A DNA stretch of 56,296 bases, from contig DAOWHJ010000038.1 of the NCBI GenBank assembly GCA_030641485.1, forward strand, positions 1 to 56,296, in the 5' to 3' direction. This stretch comes from Pseudomonadota bacterium (GTDB lineage Bacteria; Desulfobacterota; Anaeroferrophillalia; Anaeroferrophillales; Tharpellaceae). Shown here piece by piece: positions 17,172 through 25,736 of the stretch. Position numbers and translations under genes: made by a program. Every line of letters starts with the position of its first letter. The stretch's first letter is position 1. A model generated the notes under the pieces. That model worked only from the letters and a program-made list of their open reading frames with translations, did no database searches and was not told the DNA's origin.

Positions 17172-19970
17172 TTATTGCCGGGTCAAAGCGCGGTAGATTC
17201 GGGGAAGCTTGTCGGGCAGTTGTTTGACATCGGCAATTACGGTGTGATGAACATCACCATAGAGATTATCCAAGTGCGATGAGTTACTGGTGTTCACCGT
17301 AATTGCATGAACATGGATAAAGGCACTGCGACTTTCACGAATAGCACTGCGACTGTCTGCAATTGCGTACTCGTTACTATAATCCTGATCATTAGGCAGA
17401 CCATCACTTAAAACAATCATTAATTTGACCCGAGCCGGATACTCTTTAAGCTCCTTGGCGGCATGGCGAATAGCCGGGCCCATGCGCGTATTCTTTTCCG
17501 GGCGCACTCCACCAATACGACCTTTAACCTCATCATTAAGGGGCTCGTTAAAACTTTTCAAGTAAAAAAATTCGCTCGCCAAACGACCGGAGCCGGAAAA
17601 ACCAGCCAGGGCATAGGCATCACCAACCCGCTCTAAAGCTTCACAAAAAAGGACCAGCGCCTCCTTTTCGACGGCAAGAACTGATTTACCACTGCCGTCA
17701 TGAACCGCCTTGCGGGTTGACGATGAGAGATCAACTAAAACAAAAACCGCAACATCACGATCAACCTTCAAACGTTTACGATAAAGGCGATCATCCGGAG
17801 TGATCCGCATCTTACGATCAATCGCGTACTCTAAAAGCGCATCGTAGTCGAAAGCGTCACCTTCGGGCCAGTGCCGTAAAATCTGCATCGCTTCCGGGCG
17901 AATCAGTTCAAAATTTCGCCGAATCCGATGAATCAAACCACTATTGTCAATGATTGCCTGCTGATAAAAACTATCATCACCGCCGACGCGACGATGTTCA
18001 AGCAATTTCACATGATTTTTAAGATAATCATTGAGACGATAGTCCCACTCATCATACCAGAAGGTCGGCACCTGCTCTGATGGAGCTGATACGGCCCCCG
18101 AAACCGTTGCTTCCGGGAATAACTTTTCAAGATCAACTCCCGACGGCAGTCTCTTAAGCTTGCGCCCCGCAGTATTGCGAACTGCGCCGGAGCCCTCAAG
18201 TAGTTGGCGCAAAAGTTCAGGGGTCAGCGCCAGACTCTCATCAGCCAAAATCTTCTTCAACACACTTTTATCAACATCGACCCCCTGCCCATCAAGCTCC
18301 TCACGCCACAAATGGGCTTTTTTCTCAATCTGCTGATGCGCCATATAGACCAAGTCAAGACGCAGGCGCCGGGCCCAAGGAAAGCGAAAGTCTAAAAAAC
18401 CGAAAAGATCGCTACCCCCTGAGTCCAGCATTAATAAATTTGCAACTTGACCATAGGCCTTAACCACCCAGTCGGCTGAAGCCGAAACTGAGACCTCTGG
18501 AACTTGCAAGATTTTGGCATCTTCAAGCAGAGCCAGAACCCCATCCCAAACCTCAGGCGACAAACTGAAACCACCCTCATCCAGCCGCTTACCTTCAACC
18601 ATTGTCACATAGAGACAATGTGCCAAAGGCTCACCTGTTGCCTCCCGCTTCGAGAGCCCGTCACCATATTCGGTTATAATTTTAACCCGCTGGGCAAAAC
18701 CGGGATAATAACGCTCTAAAAAACTCCTTACCCGCGTAAATTCAGCTAAGTTGAAGAGCTTTTCTGCCAAGTCAGGGGTAGGGAAAAGCGCGAAAAAAGC
18801 GTAATAATCAGAAAACCTGAACTCTTCCGAGGCCGCAGCGGAAAAATTGCTAAAATAATCAAAGCCTCCCAAGCTCTTACTCTCACACTCACGTTGCCAT
18901 AAAGTAAAATCAAAAGCAAAACTTCGGGCTTCAATTGATGCCAATTCAAGACCGGCAAGCAGACGATAATAGGTTTCGTTTGTTTTTAGTGTACTTCCTA
19001 ATTCCATCTCTGCCGGCAAAAATATCCTTTTGCCATCGGTACAAGTTGCCGCCTCACAATTGTTTGAACTAGGTGAAATTTCAGCAAAAGACCGCACCGC
19101 TAATGCTTGCCCACTACGGGCTTTAAGGTAACGGTGCAAAGAGGTTAACTGGGATGAGAGCGGGACCATCGTTTTAAGCTGACGATAGAGATCACGGCCG
19201 GAAATAGCCTCAAGCCCAAGAAAACGACTGCGACGCTCACCGTGATCATCACCCGTTAATGCCGCAGCGACAAACTCTTGCAGGTGAATTGCTTGCAGAA
19301 AACGTACACCCCGTTCGAGACCCCGAAAAAAGGGTGCGGCCAAGAGCCAATCGACCTCAACCACACGCTCAAGCTGAGTTGCCTGCCAAATCCGCCGAGT
19401 CTCAGCCATCCCTTTAATACCAGTGACCAGAAGTTCAACCAAACGGATCAGCTCTTTTTCTACAACTCCCTGTTTAAGAGCGGCATCTATCATCTTGGCA
19501 AAACCGCTTGCAAGTTCAACCCCGCCAAGATCAAGTAACGCTATGACACCATTGCTGACCTGACCTAAAGGGTAAGGCCCCCAAGGCCCGATATGACGAA
19601 AAAGATTAAGGGTGCATTGATAGAGTTCATCATCATCGACAGCAGCTAAAACCACAAATTTCTCGGCCGCAGAACGGGCCAGAACCGGGGTCACAGCTCC
19701 TGCAATCGTCACTGCTGCAAGATACCTGTCAACCGCAGAGCCACCGGTTTGCGATAGCAATTCACAACACCCGGCAACCAGCAGTTCAGCAACTTCAAGG
19801 TTACGCTTTAACCAACTCGCAACCACCGTTGAAATTTTTGCGACCAGCTCAATTTCCGGTGCGGGTAAGGATCGACTGATCTCCAGAAGAAGTTTTTCAC
19901 CCAACACGACATCAAGCTGAAAAACCGGATCCAGCACGGTAATATATTCGGTATTTTGGTCGAAAGTCAT
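17172..19970 (-). CDS. norD: NorD/CbbO-like VWA-domain protein
   Basis: About 932 residues from ATG 19970. The C-terminal ~200 residues form a von Willebrand A domain with a MIDAS: DLSSSTRKA (DxSxS), a mid-domain Thr region and IVLSDGLPND. Upstream is a long helical region typical of NorD/CbbO. With an AAA+ NorQ/CbbQ partner such proteins remodel or load metal into a target enzyme. The partner is present at 24131-24943 on the same strand, separated by about 4 kb of unrelated genes. No nitric oxide reductase or Rubisco is in the window, so the client is unknown. It is longer than typical NorD (~600). Confidence 0.85.
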   Translation of the reverse strand: MTFDQNTEYITVLDPVFQLDVVLGEKLLLEISRSLPAPEIELVAKISTVVASWLKRNLEVAELLVAGCCELLSQTGGSAVDRYLAAVTIAGAVTPVLARSAAEKFVVLAAVDDDELYQCTLNLFRHIGPWGPYPLGQVSNGVIALLDLGGVELASGFAKMIDAALKQGVVEKELIRLVELLVTGIKGMAETRRIWQATQLERVVEVDWLLAAPFFRGLERGVRFLQAIHLQEFVAAALTGDDHGERRSRFLGLEAISGRDLYRQLKTMVPLSSQLTSLHRYLKARSGQALAVRSFAEISPSSNNCEAATCTDGKRIFLPAEMELGSTLKTNETYYRLLAGLELASIEARSFAFDFTLWQRECESKSLGGFDYFSNFSAAASEEFRFSDYYAFFALFPTPDLAEKLFNLAEFTRVRSFLERYYPGFAQRVKIITEYGDGLSKREATGEPLAHCLYVTMVEGKRLDEGGFSLSPEVWDGVLALLEDAKILQVPEVSVSASADWVVKAYGQVANLLMLDSGGSDLFGFLDFRFPWARRLRLDLVYMAHQQIEKKAHLWREELDGQGVDVDKSVLKKILADESLALTPELLRQLLEGSGAVRNTAGRKLKRLPSGVDLEKLFPEATVSGAVSAPSEQVPTFWYDEWDYRLNDYLKNHVKLLEHRRVGGDDSFYQQAIIDNSGLIHRIRRNFELIRPEAMQILRHWPEGDAFDYDALLEYAIDRKMRITPDDRLYRKRLKVDRDVAVFVLVDLSSSTRKAVHDGSGKSVLAVEKEALVLFCEALERVGDAYALAGFSGSGRLASEFFYLKSFNEPLNDEVKGRIGGVRPEKNTRMGPAIRHAAKELKEYPARVKLMIVLSDGLPNDQDYSNEYAIADSRSAIRESRSAFIHVHAITVNTSNSSHLDNLYGDVHHTVIADVKQLPDKLPRIYRALTRQ

Positions 19971-20163
19971 GACTGTAAGGTTGCTGTTGAATAACAATTT
20001 TGTTCAAATTGATCTGCTCGAATGCGTAATGCAGGACTTCACCGACAGAACGTATCTCCGGGCCAAGCGGGGAATCGACTTCAGGGAACATAGTTAAAAG
20101 GAAAACGGCTTCCTTTATAAGCTACAGGATCGACAACGATATAAAAAATCCTAACTTTTTCAA

Positions 20164-20508
20164 CTAAAGTTTTCCTAATTCATCTAAAAACTGGATTACC
20201 CTTAGAGATTCTGCGACGCCAGTCGTACCTCTCATACTACTTACTATTGAGATGGTATCAAGAAATTCTTCTTTGCTTGCACCTGATGCCAATGCCGCCT
20301 CAGTATGAAATAAAACACAATTCTGACACCCGACACCAAGAGCTATGGCCAAAGCCATAAGATGTTTAGTCTTTCTTTCCAGAGCTCCATCTTTATATGT
20401 TTCACCTACCTGGTCCATGAGTTGTTTGCCCTTTTCCGGCATTACTTCGATAATGCGACCGAGCTGTTTTTTGCGATTGTTGTTTAAATCAATTTGGCTT
20501 TCCGGCAT
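20164..20508 (-). CDS. AhpD-like / carboxymuconolactone decarboxylase family protein
   Basis: 114 residues from ATG 20508, chosen for AGGAGA seven bases upstream. The AhpD signature is visible: GCQNCVLFHTEAAL (CxxC plus His), then a short helical end. Such proteins are small thiol peroxidase/reductase-like all-helical oligomers. It overlaps the stop of the upstream unknown gene by 20 bp, so the pair is co-transcribed. Some family members use only the helical fold; here both cysteines are present, so redox activity is likely. Confidence 0.88.
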   Translation of the reverse strand: MPESQIDLNNNRKKQLGRIIEVMPEKGKQLMDQVGETYKDGALERKTKHLMALAIALGVGCQNCVLFHTEAALASGASKEEFLDTISIVSSMRGTTGVAESLRVIQFLDELGKL

Positions 20509-20854
20509 AATCTTTCTCCTTCTGCATGAAGTGGTTCCATTTAGGATGACCAAGGTCATCAAACTTTACAATCCGATAGTTACAAAATATTAGAGTTGAA
20601 CAATGGTGTTGCAGATTGTCAGGAGACACCAATCCACGAACAATCTTATTTTTCACATCCAACCTCAATCTCAAGGCATATCGTAACAATATCCTAACCA
20701 CAAATTGTTGTGAGACGCAATACATAAATTCTTCAGTTGGTGTTGTGATGTCCTGTTTGAAATCATATTCGTCAATAATTTCTTTCAGAACCTTCTTGGT
20801 GATCTCTTTTTTGAGTTGCGTAATCACTTCGTTTTTGATATCTTTACGGTTCAA
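20489..20854 (-). CDS. Hypothetical protein
   Basis: 121 residues, no family recognised. The first ~30 residues are a Lys/Glu-rich amphipathic helix (NRKDIKNEVITQLKKEI); the middle is hydrophobic (FVVRILLRYALRLRL) and the end contains two scattered Cys. The start is TTG 20854 with GAGG six bases upstream. A good promoter (TTTACT-16-TATAAT) lies about 50 bp upstream, which favours a real gene. It runs 20 bp into the AhpD-like gene, whose ribosome site is inside its last codons. Confidence 0.55.
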   Translation of the reverse strand: MNRKDIKNEVITQLKKEITKKVLKEIIDEYDFKQDITTPTEEFMYCVSQQFVVRILLRYALRLRLDVKNKIVRGLVSPDNLQHHCSTLIFCNYRIVKFDDLGHPKWNHFMQKEKDYAGKPN

Positions 20855-20902
20855 GGAGAGCCTCTGTTTTGGATGAATATTTTGTGGTTATTATCGTCAC
20901 CA

Positions 20903-20930
20903 ATTATAGAGATTTTTTGTGTTAAGTAAA
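20903..20930 (-). promoter_or_regulatory. Promoter for the hypothetical/AhpD-like pair
   Basis: On the minus strand TTTACT (20930-20925) and a perfect TATAAT (20908-20903) are 16 nt apart; the predicted start is near 20896, about 42 nt before the TTG. Confidence 0.55.
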
Positions 20931-21204
20931 TGTTTTCATTAAGTTTATTGCCGACATTTGCAACACCTTCAACTAATGCCTAAAAAGCTCCGACCCCTTT
21001 TTTTTGGTCGTGAGCGCCGTTCTTGTAAAGAAATCAGAGTAGCTTGCAGGAGTTGCTTGATGAACTGAATCCATCTTTAGTTGCAGTAGAGAGTTTTTTT
21101 TGGGGGGGGCAGCAGATTAGTTATGCTACCCTCAACAATTGAGGTCAATTTTTTTGCCCTTGTCTGAAACACATCAATGCAGATGACACAACGGTGATTA
21201 CAGT
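20931..21204 (+). other. Intergenic region before the hybrid kinase, with an orphan terminator
   Basis: On the plus strand CCTCAA-CAA-TTGAGG (21129-21143) is followed by TCAATTTTTTT (to 21155), a compact intrinsic terminator. No plus-strand coding region precedes it in this intergenic stretch, so it may end a small RNA or act as an attenuator for the kinase at 21205. An unusual T8/G8 junction lies at about 21094-21110. The kinase has only a weak ribosome site (GGTGA, six bases upstream of ATG). Confidence 0.5.
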
Positions 21205-24012
21205 ATGAAAAAACAGAAGTTCTCGCATGAAAAGTTGTCCCAAAACTATTTTGACATAGCCGAAGTTATCCTTGTCGTTCTGGATGAGGCTGGTGTTATT
21301 GAGAGTATCAATCGCAAAGGATGTGCGGTTTTGGGAGTCTCAGCCGATGAGATCGTGGGGAAAAACTGGTTTGACCTGTGTATTCCCAAGGAAAACCTCC
21401 AAGCGGTAAAAAGTGCTTTTGCCCAATTGATCAGCGGTGATTTGGAGCCCGTAGCCTATTATGAAAATCCGGTTGTTACTTCTGAAGGCAGTCTCCGCCT
21501 TATCGCCTGGCATAATTCTTACTTGACTGATGATCAAGGCCGTATAGTTGGCATTCTCTCTTCCGGTGAGGATATAACTGAAAAAAAGTTTTTCGAGGAA
21601 CTCCTCAAAAAAAGTGAAGAACGCTTTCGATATCTCGCCGATAATTCAACAGATTTTATCTGGGAGATTGATGAGCACTCGATTTTCACCTATGTAAGTC
21701 CCAGTGTTGACAAAGTGTTGGGCTATAGACCGGAGGAGGTGGTCGGCAGATCGGTTTTTGACCTGATGCCTGAAAATGAGCGGCAAACGGTCGCCGAAAA
21801 ATTCTTCCCGCTAATAGAAAAACGGATGACTTTTGCCGGTCTGGAAAATATCAACCTGCATAAAGACGGTCGTCTCGTCACCATAGAATCGAGCGGGGTT
21901 CCAACTTTCAATAACGACGGCCTCTTTGTTGGCTACCGTGGCATTAACCGCAATATTACCTTGAGAAAGCAGGCAGAAAAAGAGAAAGAGCAGCAGATGG
22001 AGGTATTAAAGCTGGCCTCCAGGGTCGGTTCGGCCCTGGCCAAGTTAAGTCGCCTTGATGAGATGCTCCACGAATGTTGCGAGCTGGTGGTGTCACATAA
22101 TAAGGCGGCCTTCTGCCGTATCTGGTTGATCCCTGAAAACAGTCAGGTTTTAGAACTTGCGGCCAGTGCCGGTCTCTATACTCAACTAGATGGTAGCTTC
22201 AGCCGCAAAACCGTTGACAATGCCAGCAAGATCGGAACGATTGCTCTGACAAACCAACCCTATATCGCTAATGACCTCCTTGGTGACCCTCTGGTTGTTG
22301 AAAAAAACTGGGTCAAAACCGAGAAGCTGCAAAGTTTTGCCGGCTATCCCCTGTTTGTCAACAACCGAGTGATCGGCGTTATCGCCCTTTTCTCACAGAA
22401 CGTTTTGTCAGAATCGGTGCTGACGAGCTTTATGGCGATTACCGATGAAATTGCCATAACCGTTGAAAAAAAACGGGTTGAAGAGAGACTATTGCATGTG
22501 GCATCGGCTTTAGGAAATGTTGCCGAGGAGGTTATCATAACCGATTTTGACGGTAAAATTTTCTATGTTAATCCTGCTTGTGAGAAAATTACCGGGTATA
22601 ATCGTACCGAACTCATTGGCAGCAATCCGCGAATTTTTCAGAGCGGGAAGCACGATCAAGCCTTTTATGAAGATCTCTGGAACACTATCACTTCAGGAGA
22701 CACTTGGACAAACCGTATTATCAATAAAACCAAGGCTGGCCGTCTAATCCTGGAGGATGCCACGATTTCGTCGGTTATCGATCCCACCGGCAAACACTTA
22801 GGCTATGTCTCGGTCAAACGAGATGTGACTGAGCAAGTAAGACTTGAGGAAAACCTTCAACAGTCACAGAAGATGGAAGCCATCGGCACTTTAGCTGGTG
22901 GTATTGCCCATGATTTTAACAACCTGTTAAATGCCATTCTCGGCTATAGTGAACTACTGCTTCTCGATCTTCCCGAAGAGGGCAACCAATATCGACGGGT
23001 TGATAGAATCAGGAGCGCTGGTCTTCAGGCTGCCGAGCTGGTTCAGCAAATTCTGGCATTTAGTCGCAGAACGGAAAAGCAACGGCTCCCGCTACGTTTG
23101 CAATTGGTGGTTAAAGAGGCCTTAAAACTCCTGCGCAGCTCTCTGCCGACAACCATAGAAATACAACAGGATATAGACCCAAACTGTTCTCTGGTTAGAG
23201 CCGACAACACTAATGTGCACCAGGTCTTTATGAACCTCTGCACCAACGCTTACCATGCTATGAAGGCGAGTGGTGGTATTCTGTACATCACCCTCAAGGA
23301 AATTGCTGTCATTCAAGAGGATATCCCACCCGATGTCCTTGTCGAAGCTGGGTCCTATGTGGTTATGATTGTGCGAGACAGTGGTTACGGAATGGACAGC
23401 GTTACCAGGGAAAGAATCTTTGAGCCATACTTTACGACTAAGGGGCAGGGTGAGGGAACCGGTCTGGGGCTGGCTACGGTGCATGGCATCGTTAAAGATC
23501 ATGGCGGCTGGATTACAGTGACCAGCGACCCTGGACAAGGGTCAATTTTTTCTGTGTACTGGCCAGTTTTTATCGGTGAAATTGTGGTTAAAAGTGAAAA
23601 GGAAAAAGCCCCGCCTAAGCAGATGCCTTTTCGGGGAAATGCCATGTTTGTCGATGATGCCGAATTCAATGTCCTCCTGGGTGGAGAGATCTTACAACAA
23701 ATGGGCTGCACTGTATCGGGCTTTACAGATAGTCATGAAGCCCTGGCCGTATTCAAAAAGAACCCCAACCAATTCGATGTTGTCATAACCGATCAAACCA
23801 TGCCTGGGCTTACCGGTTTTGAGCTGGCGGTGAAAATGTTGGATATCCGCCCCGATCTTCCGATTATAATGATTACCGGCCATAGCGATATTGTTGATGA
23901 AGAGAAGGCCAAGGCAGTCGGTATTCGCGATTTCCTCTTAAAACCCATACGCATTGAAAGTCTCAGCAAAGCTTTGGCAAAAATTGACTCTCTTGTGACA
24001 CTTGGGACATAA
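21205..24012 (+). CDS. Hybrid sensor histidine kinase (PAS-PAS-GAF-PAS-HisKA-HATPase-REC)
   Basis: 935 residues with no transmembrane segment visible, so probably cytoplasmic. Order: PAS (~10-130), PAS (~135-255), GAF (~275-420), PAS (~430-545), HisKA with phospho-acceptor H569 in GGIAHDFNN, HATPase with NLCTNAYHAM (N box), DSGYGMD and GEGTGLGLATVHG (G boxes), and a receiver (~812-930) with acceptor D863 in VITDQTMPG. The input signals cannot be deduced. It is the only plus-strand gene between norQ and norD, is transcribed alone, and has no HTH regulator beside it; its output may go through an unlinked phosphotransfer protein. Confidence 0.93.
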   Translation: MKKQKFSHEKLSQNYFDIAEVILVVLDEAGVIESINRKGCAVLGVSADEIVGKNWFDLCIPKENLQAVKSAFAQLISGDLEPVAYYENPVVTSEGSLRLIAWHNSYLTDDQGRIVGILSSGEDITEKKFFEELLKKSEERFRYLADNSTDFIWEIDEHSIFTYVSPSVDKVLGYRPEEVVGRSVFDLMPENERQTVAEKFFPLIEKRMTFAGLENINLHKDGRLVTIESSGVPTFNNDGLFVGYRGINRNITLRKQAEKEKEQQMEVLKLASRVGSALAKLSRLDEMLHECCELVVSHNKAAFCRIWLIPENSQVLELAASAGLYTQLDGSFSRKTVDNASKIGTIALTNQPYIANDLLGDPLVVEKNWVKTEKLQSFAGYPLFVNNRVIGVIALFSQNVLSESVLTSFMAITDEIAITVEKKRVEERLLHVASALGNVAEEVIITDFDGKIFYVNPACEKITGYNRTELIGSNPRIFQSGKHDQAFYEDLWNTITSGDTWTNRIINKTKAGRLILEDATISSVIDPTGKHLGYVSVKRDVTEQVRLEENLQQSQKMEAIGTLAGGIAHDFNNLLNAILGYSELLLLDLPEEGNQYRRVDRIRSAGLQAAELVQQILAFSRRTEKQRLPLRLQLVVKEALKLLRSSLPTTIEIQQDIDPNCSLVRADNTNVHQVFMNLCTNAYHAMKASGGILYITLKEIAVIQEDIPPDVLVEAGSYVVMIVRDSGYGMDSVTRERIFEPYFTTKGQGEGTGLGLATVHGIVKDHGGWITVTSDPGQGSIFSVYWPVFIGEIVVKSEKEKAPPKQMPFRGNAMFVDDAEFNVLLGGEILQQMGCTVSGFTDSHEALAVFKKNPNQFDVVITDQTMPGLTGFELAVKMLDIRPDLPIIMITGHSDIVDEEKAKAVGIRDFLLKPIRIESLSKALAKIDSLVTLGT

Positions 24013-24130
24013 GGGTAAGGGACGAGGGGACGTTGTTGCTTTATTGCTTTAAATCGCCAGAGCTAAAAAGTGGTCTGTCCCCGGTTTTTGTTCGGTTTTC
24101 CCGATTTCCTGATGGCATGATGGCAACCGC

Positions 24131-24943
24131 CTAAAGGAAAATATCGGAGATAATCTCATCCAGGGTTAAAAGCAGGCCGGGATCATCGGTCAGAGGTTGG
24201 GCAATGGCAATTTTACAGGCCCGGGCCGGTTCAATCCCGCGGCGAATCAACTGTCCGGCATAGATCAGGAGTCGCGTCCCGGCCCCCTCAGCCAGGCCCT
24301 GCTCCCGAATCTGACGAATCTTGCCAGCAAGATGAACTAGGCGCGTCGCCAGCTCAAGCTCAATCTGACTCTCTTGGGCCACAATCTTACTTTCTCCTGG
24401 TGCTTCAGGGTAATCAAATTCGAGCGCGACAAACCGCTGCCTGGTACTCTGTTTCAGGTCTTTCAAGACCGACTGGTAACCGGGATTATAAGAAATAACC
24501 AACTGAAAATCAGGGTGAGCTCGCACCACTTCACCACGTTTATCAATGGGCAGCAGACGTCGGTCATCAGCCAGCGGATGAATAACCACGGTTGTATCTT
24601 TGCGGGCTTCGACGACTTCATCAAGATAACAGATGGCTCCTCCACGTACCGCTTGGGTCAATGGCCCGTCCATCCAGACGGTCTCATCCCCGGTCAAAAG
24701 GTAACGCCCAACCAAGTCGGCCGCAAAGAGATCTTCATGACAAGAGACGGTTATCAACGGCCTTTTCATGCGCCAGGCCATATACTCAACAAACCGGGTC
24801 TTGCCACAACCGGTGGGACCTTTTAACATTAGCGGTAAGCGTTCACTACAAGCTGCTTGATAAAGTTCAACCTCATCGGCAACCGGCAGATAGTAGGGCT
24901 TTTCATTAATCAGGTAATCACTTAATGGTTTTACTTCCAACAT
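24131..24943 (-). CDS. norQ: NorQ/CbbQ-type AAA+ ATPase (MoxR family)
   Basis: 270 residues. Walker A LKGPTGCGKTRFVEYMA, Walker B ICYLDEVVEAR, then the arginine-finger region STRQRFVALEFDYP, and the C-terminal CbbQ domain. It powers a hexameric chaperone that works with a VWA protein on a metalloenzyme client. The partner (17172-19970) is on the same strand but about 4.1 kb downstream. GAGG precedes the ATG by nine bases. A 63-bp family-C repeat lies just upstream. Confidence 0.9.
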   Translation of the reverse strand: MLEVKPLSDYLINEKPYYLPVADEVELYQAACSERLPLMLKGPTGCGKTRFVEYMAWRMKRPLITVSCHEDLFAADLVGRYLLTGDETVWMDGPLTQAVRGGAICYLDEVVEARKDTTVVIHPLADDRRLLPIDKRGEVVRAHPDFQLVISYNPGYQSVLKDLKQSTRQRFVALEFDYPEAPGESKIVAQESQIELELATRLVHLAGKIRQIREQGLAEGAGTRLLIYAGQLIRRGIEPARACKIAIAQPLTDDPGLLLTLDEIISDIFL

Positions 24944-24991
24944 TAGTACAGCCTCTTAATGGATTTATAGATGTAACGGTTCAGCCAATCC

Positions 24992-25054
24992 GCAAAACCG
25001 GGTACACGATCCCGATTTTCTAACGGAGAATCAGGTCATGTCCCCAGTCTATGC
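24992..25054. repeat. Short inverted-repeat element, family C copy 1
   Basis: A 63-bp element with ends GCAAAACCGGGTACAC and the complement of ATGTCCCCAGTCTATGC, which pair imperfectly. The interior is ATCCCGATTTTC...GAATCAGGTC. It has the same length as, and about 80% identity to, the copy at 37432-37494. It lies between norQ and the response-regulator gene. A degenerate relative (GTCCCCGG...TTCCCGATTTCCTGAT) is at about 24073-24112. Confidence 0.7.
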
Positions 25055-25069
25055 TACAAATTTAGTCAC

Positions 25070-25720
25070 TCATGGCATCCCGAACTCAACCCACAACACC
25101 GCGTAACGAACCAATTCGGCACCATGTTTCAAACCAAGTTTATCTTTCAAACGTTCCCGGTAGGTACCGACCGTTTTGCTACCTATATGAAGTTTTTCCG
25201 CAATTTCAGCTGATGAAAGACCGCGACCAATCTCAGTCAAGACCTCAAGTTCCCGGTCACTTAGATGGCTGGCGGCCGACAGGGCTGCGGTGTCAGATCT
25301 TCCGGTCAGCTTATTTACCATTTTATTCATAATTTTGTTACTGACATGAATATTACCAGCCAAGATATGACGCAGAGCATCGATCACCAAATCTGAGGCT
25401 TCCTGTTTCATGATATAACCTCGAGCTCCGGCCAAAATACATCTCTCGGCATGAATCGCCTCATCATGCATTGAGAGCACCAGCATCGGGATCTGGATTT
25501 TATTTTTGTCAAACTCCCGAATCAGATCGATCCCCTGGCTCTCCTTTAAAGAGAGGTCAATGATAATCAAGTCCGGTTGCAGAGCTTCGATCTCTTTACG
25601 GGCAAGTGCAATATTGTCGGCTATCCCACAAACCTCAAGATCATTCTCCTGATTGATTAGCTCACTCATCCCCATACTGAAAATCGGGTGATCTTCAACA
25701 ATATATACCCTGTTTTTCAC
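25070..25720 (-). CDS. NarL/FixJ-type response regulator
   Basis: 216 residues: receiver domain (~1-120) with acidic pair E9/D10, acceptor D55 in IIIDLSL and a conserved Lys at the end of beta5; C-terminal LuxR-type HTH (~150-212) with LSDRELEVLTEIGRGLSSAEIAEKL. It starts at GTG 25720 (AGGGGG ten bases upstream), 16 bp after the cognate kinase. It probably controls transcription in response to that kinase; the adjacent acyl-CoA ligase/Liv transporter genes are plausible targets but no operator is visible. Confidence 0.93.
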   Translation of the reverse strand: MKNRVYIVEDHPIFSMGMSELINQENDLEVCGIADNIALARKEIEALQPDLIIIDLSLKESQGIDLIREFDKNKIQIPMLVLSMHDEAIHAERCILAGARGYIMKQEASDLVIDALRHILAGNIHVSNKIMNKMVNKLTGRSDTAALSAASHLSDRELEVLTEIGRGLSSAEIAEKLHIGSKTVGTYRERLKDKLGLKHGAELVRYAVLWVEFGMP

Positions 25721-25736
25721 TCGAACAGCCCCCTTT

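Noticed and set aside
17330..17390. SRSAIRESRSA micro-repeat near the NorD C-terminus as a REP insertion
   Set aside because: The position matches the conserved helix of NorD VWA domains (D-R-A-R-E-A-R pattern), so it is probably ordinary coding sequence.
23122..23538. 138-codon antisense frame within the hybrid kinase
   Set aside because: The plus strand here encodes clear kinase motifs; the antisense frame shows no domain or ribosome site.
24374..24826. 150-codon plus-strand frame inside norQ
   Set aside because: Shadow frame; NorQ Walker motifs are on the opposite strand.
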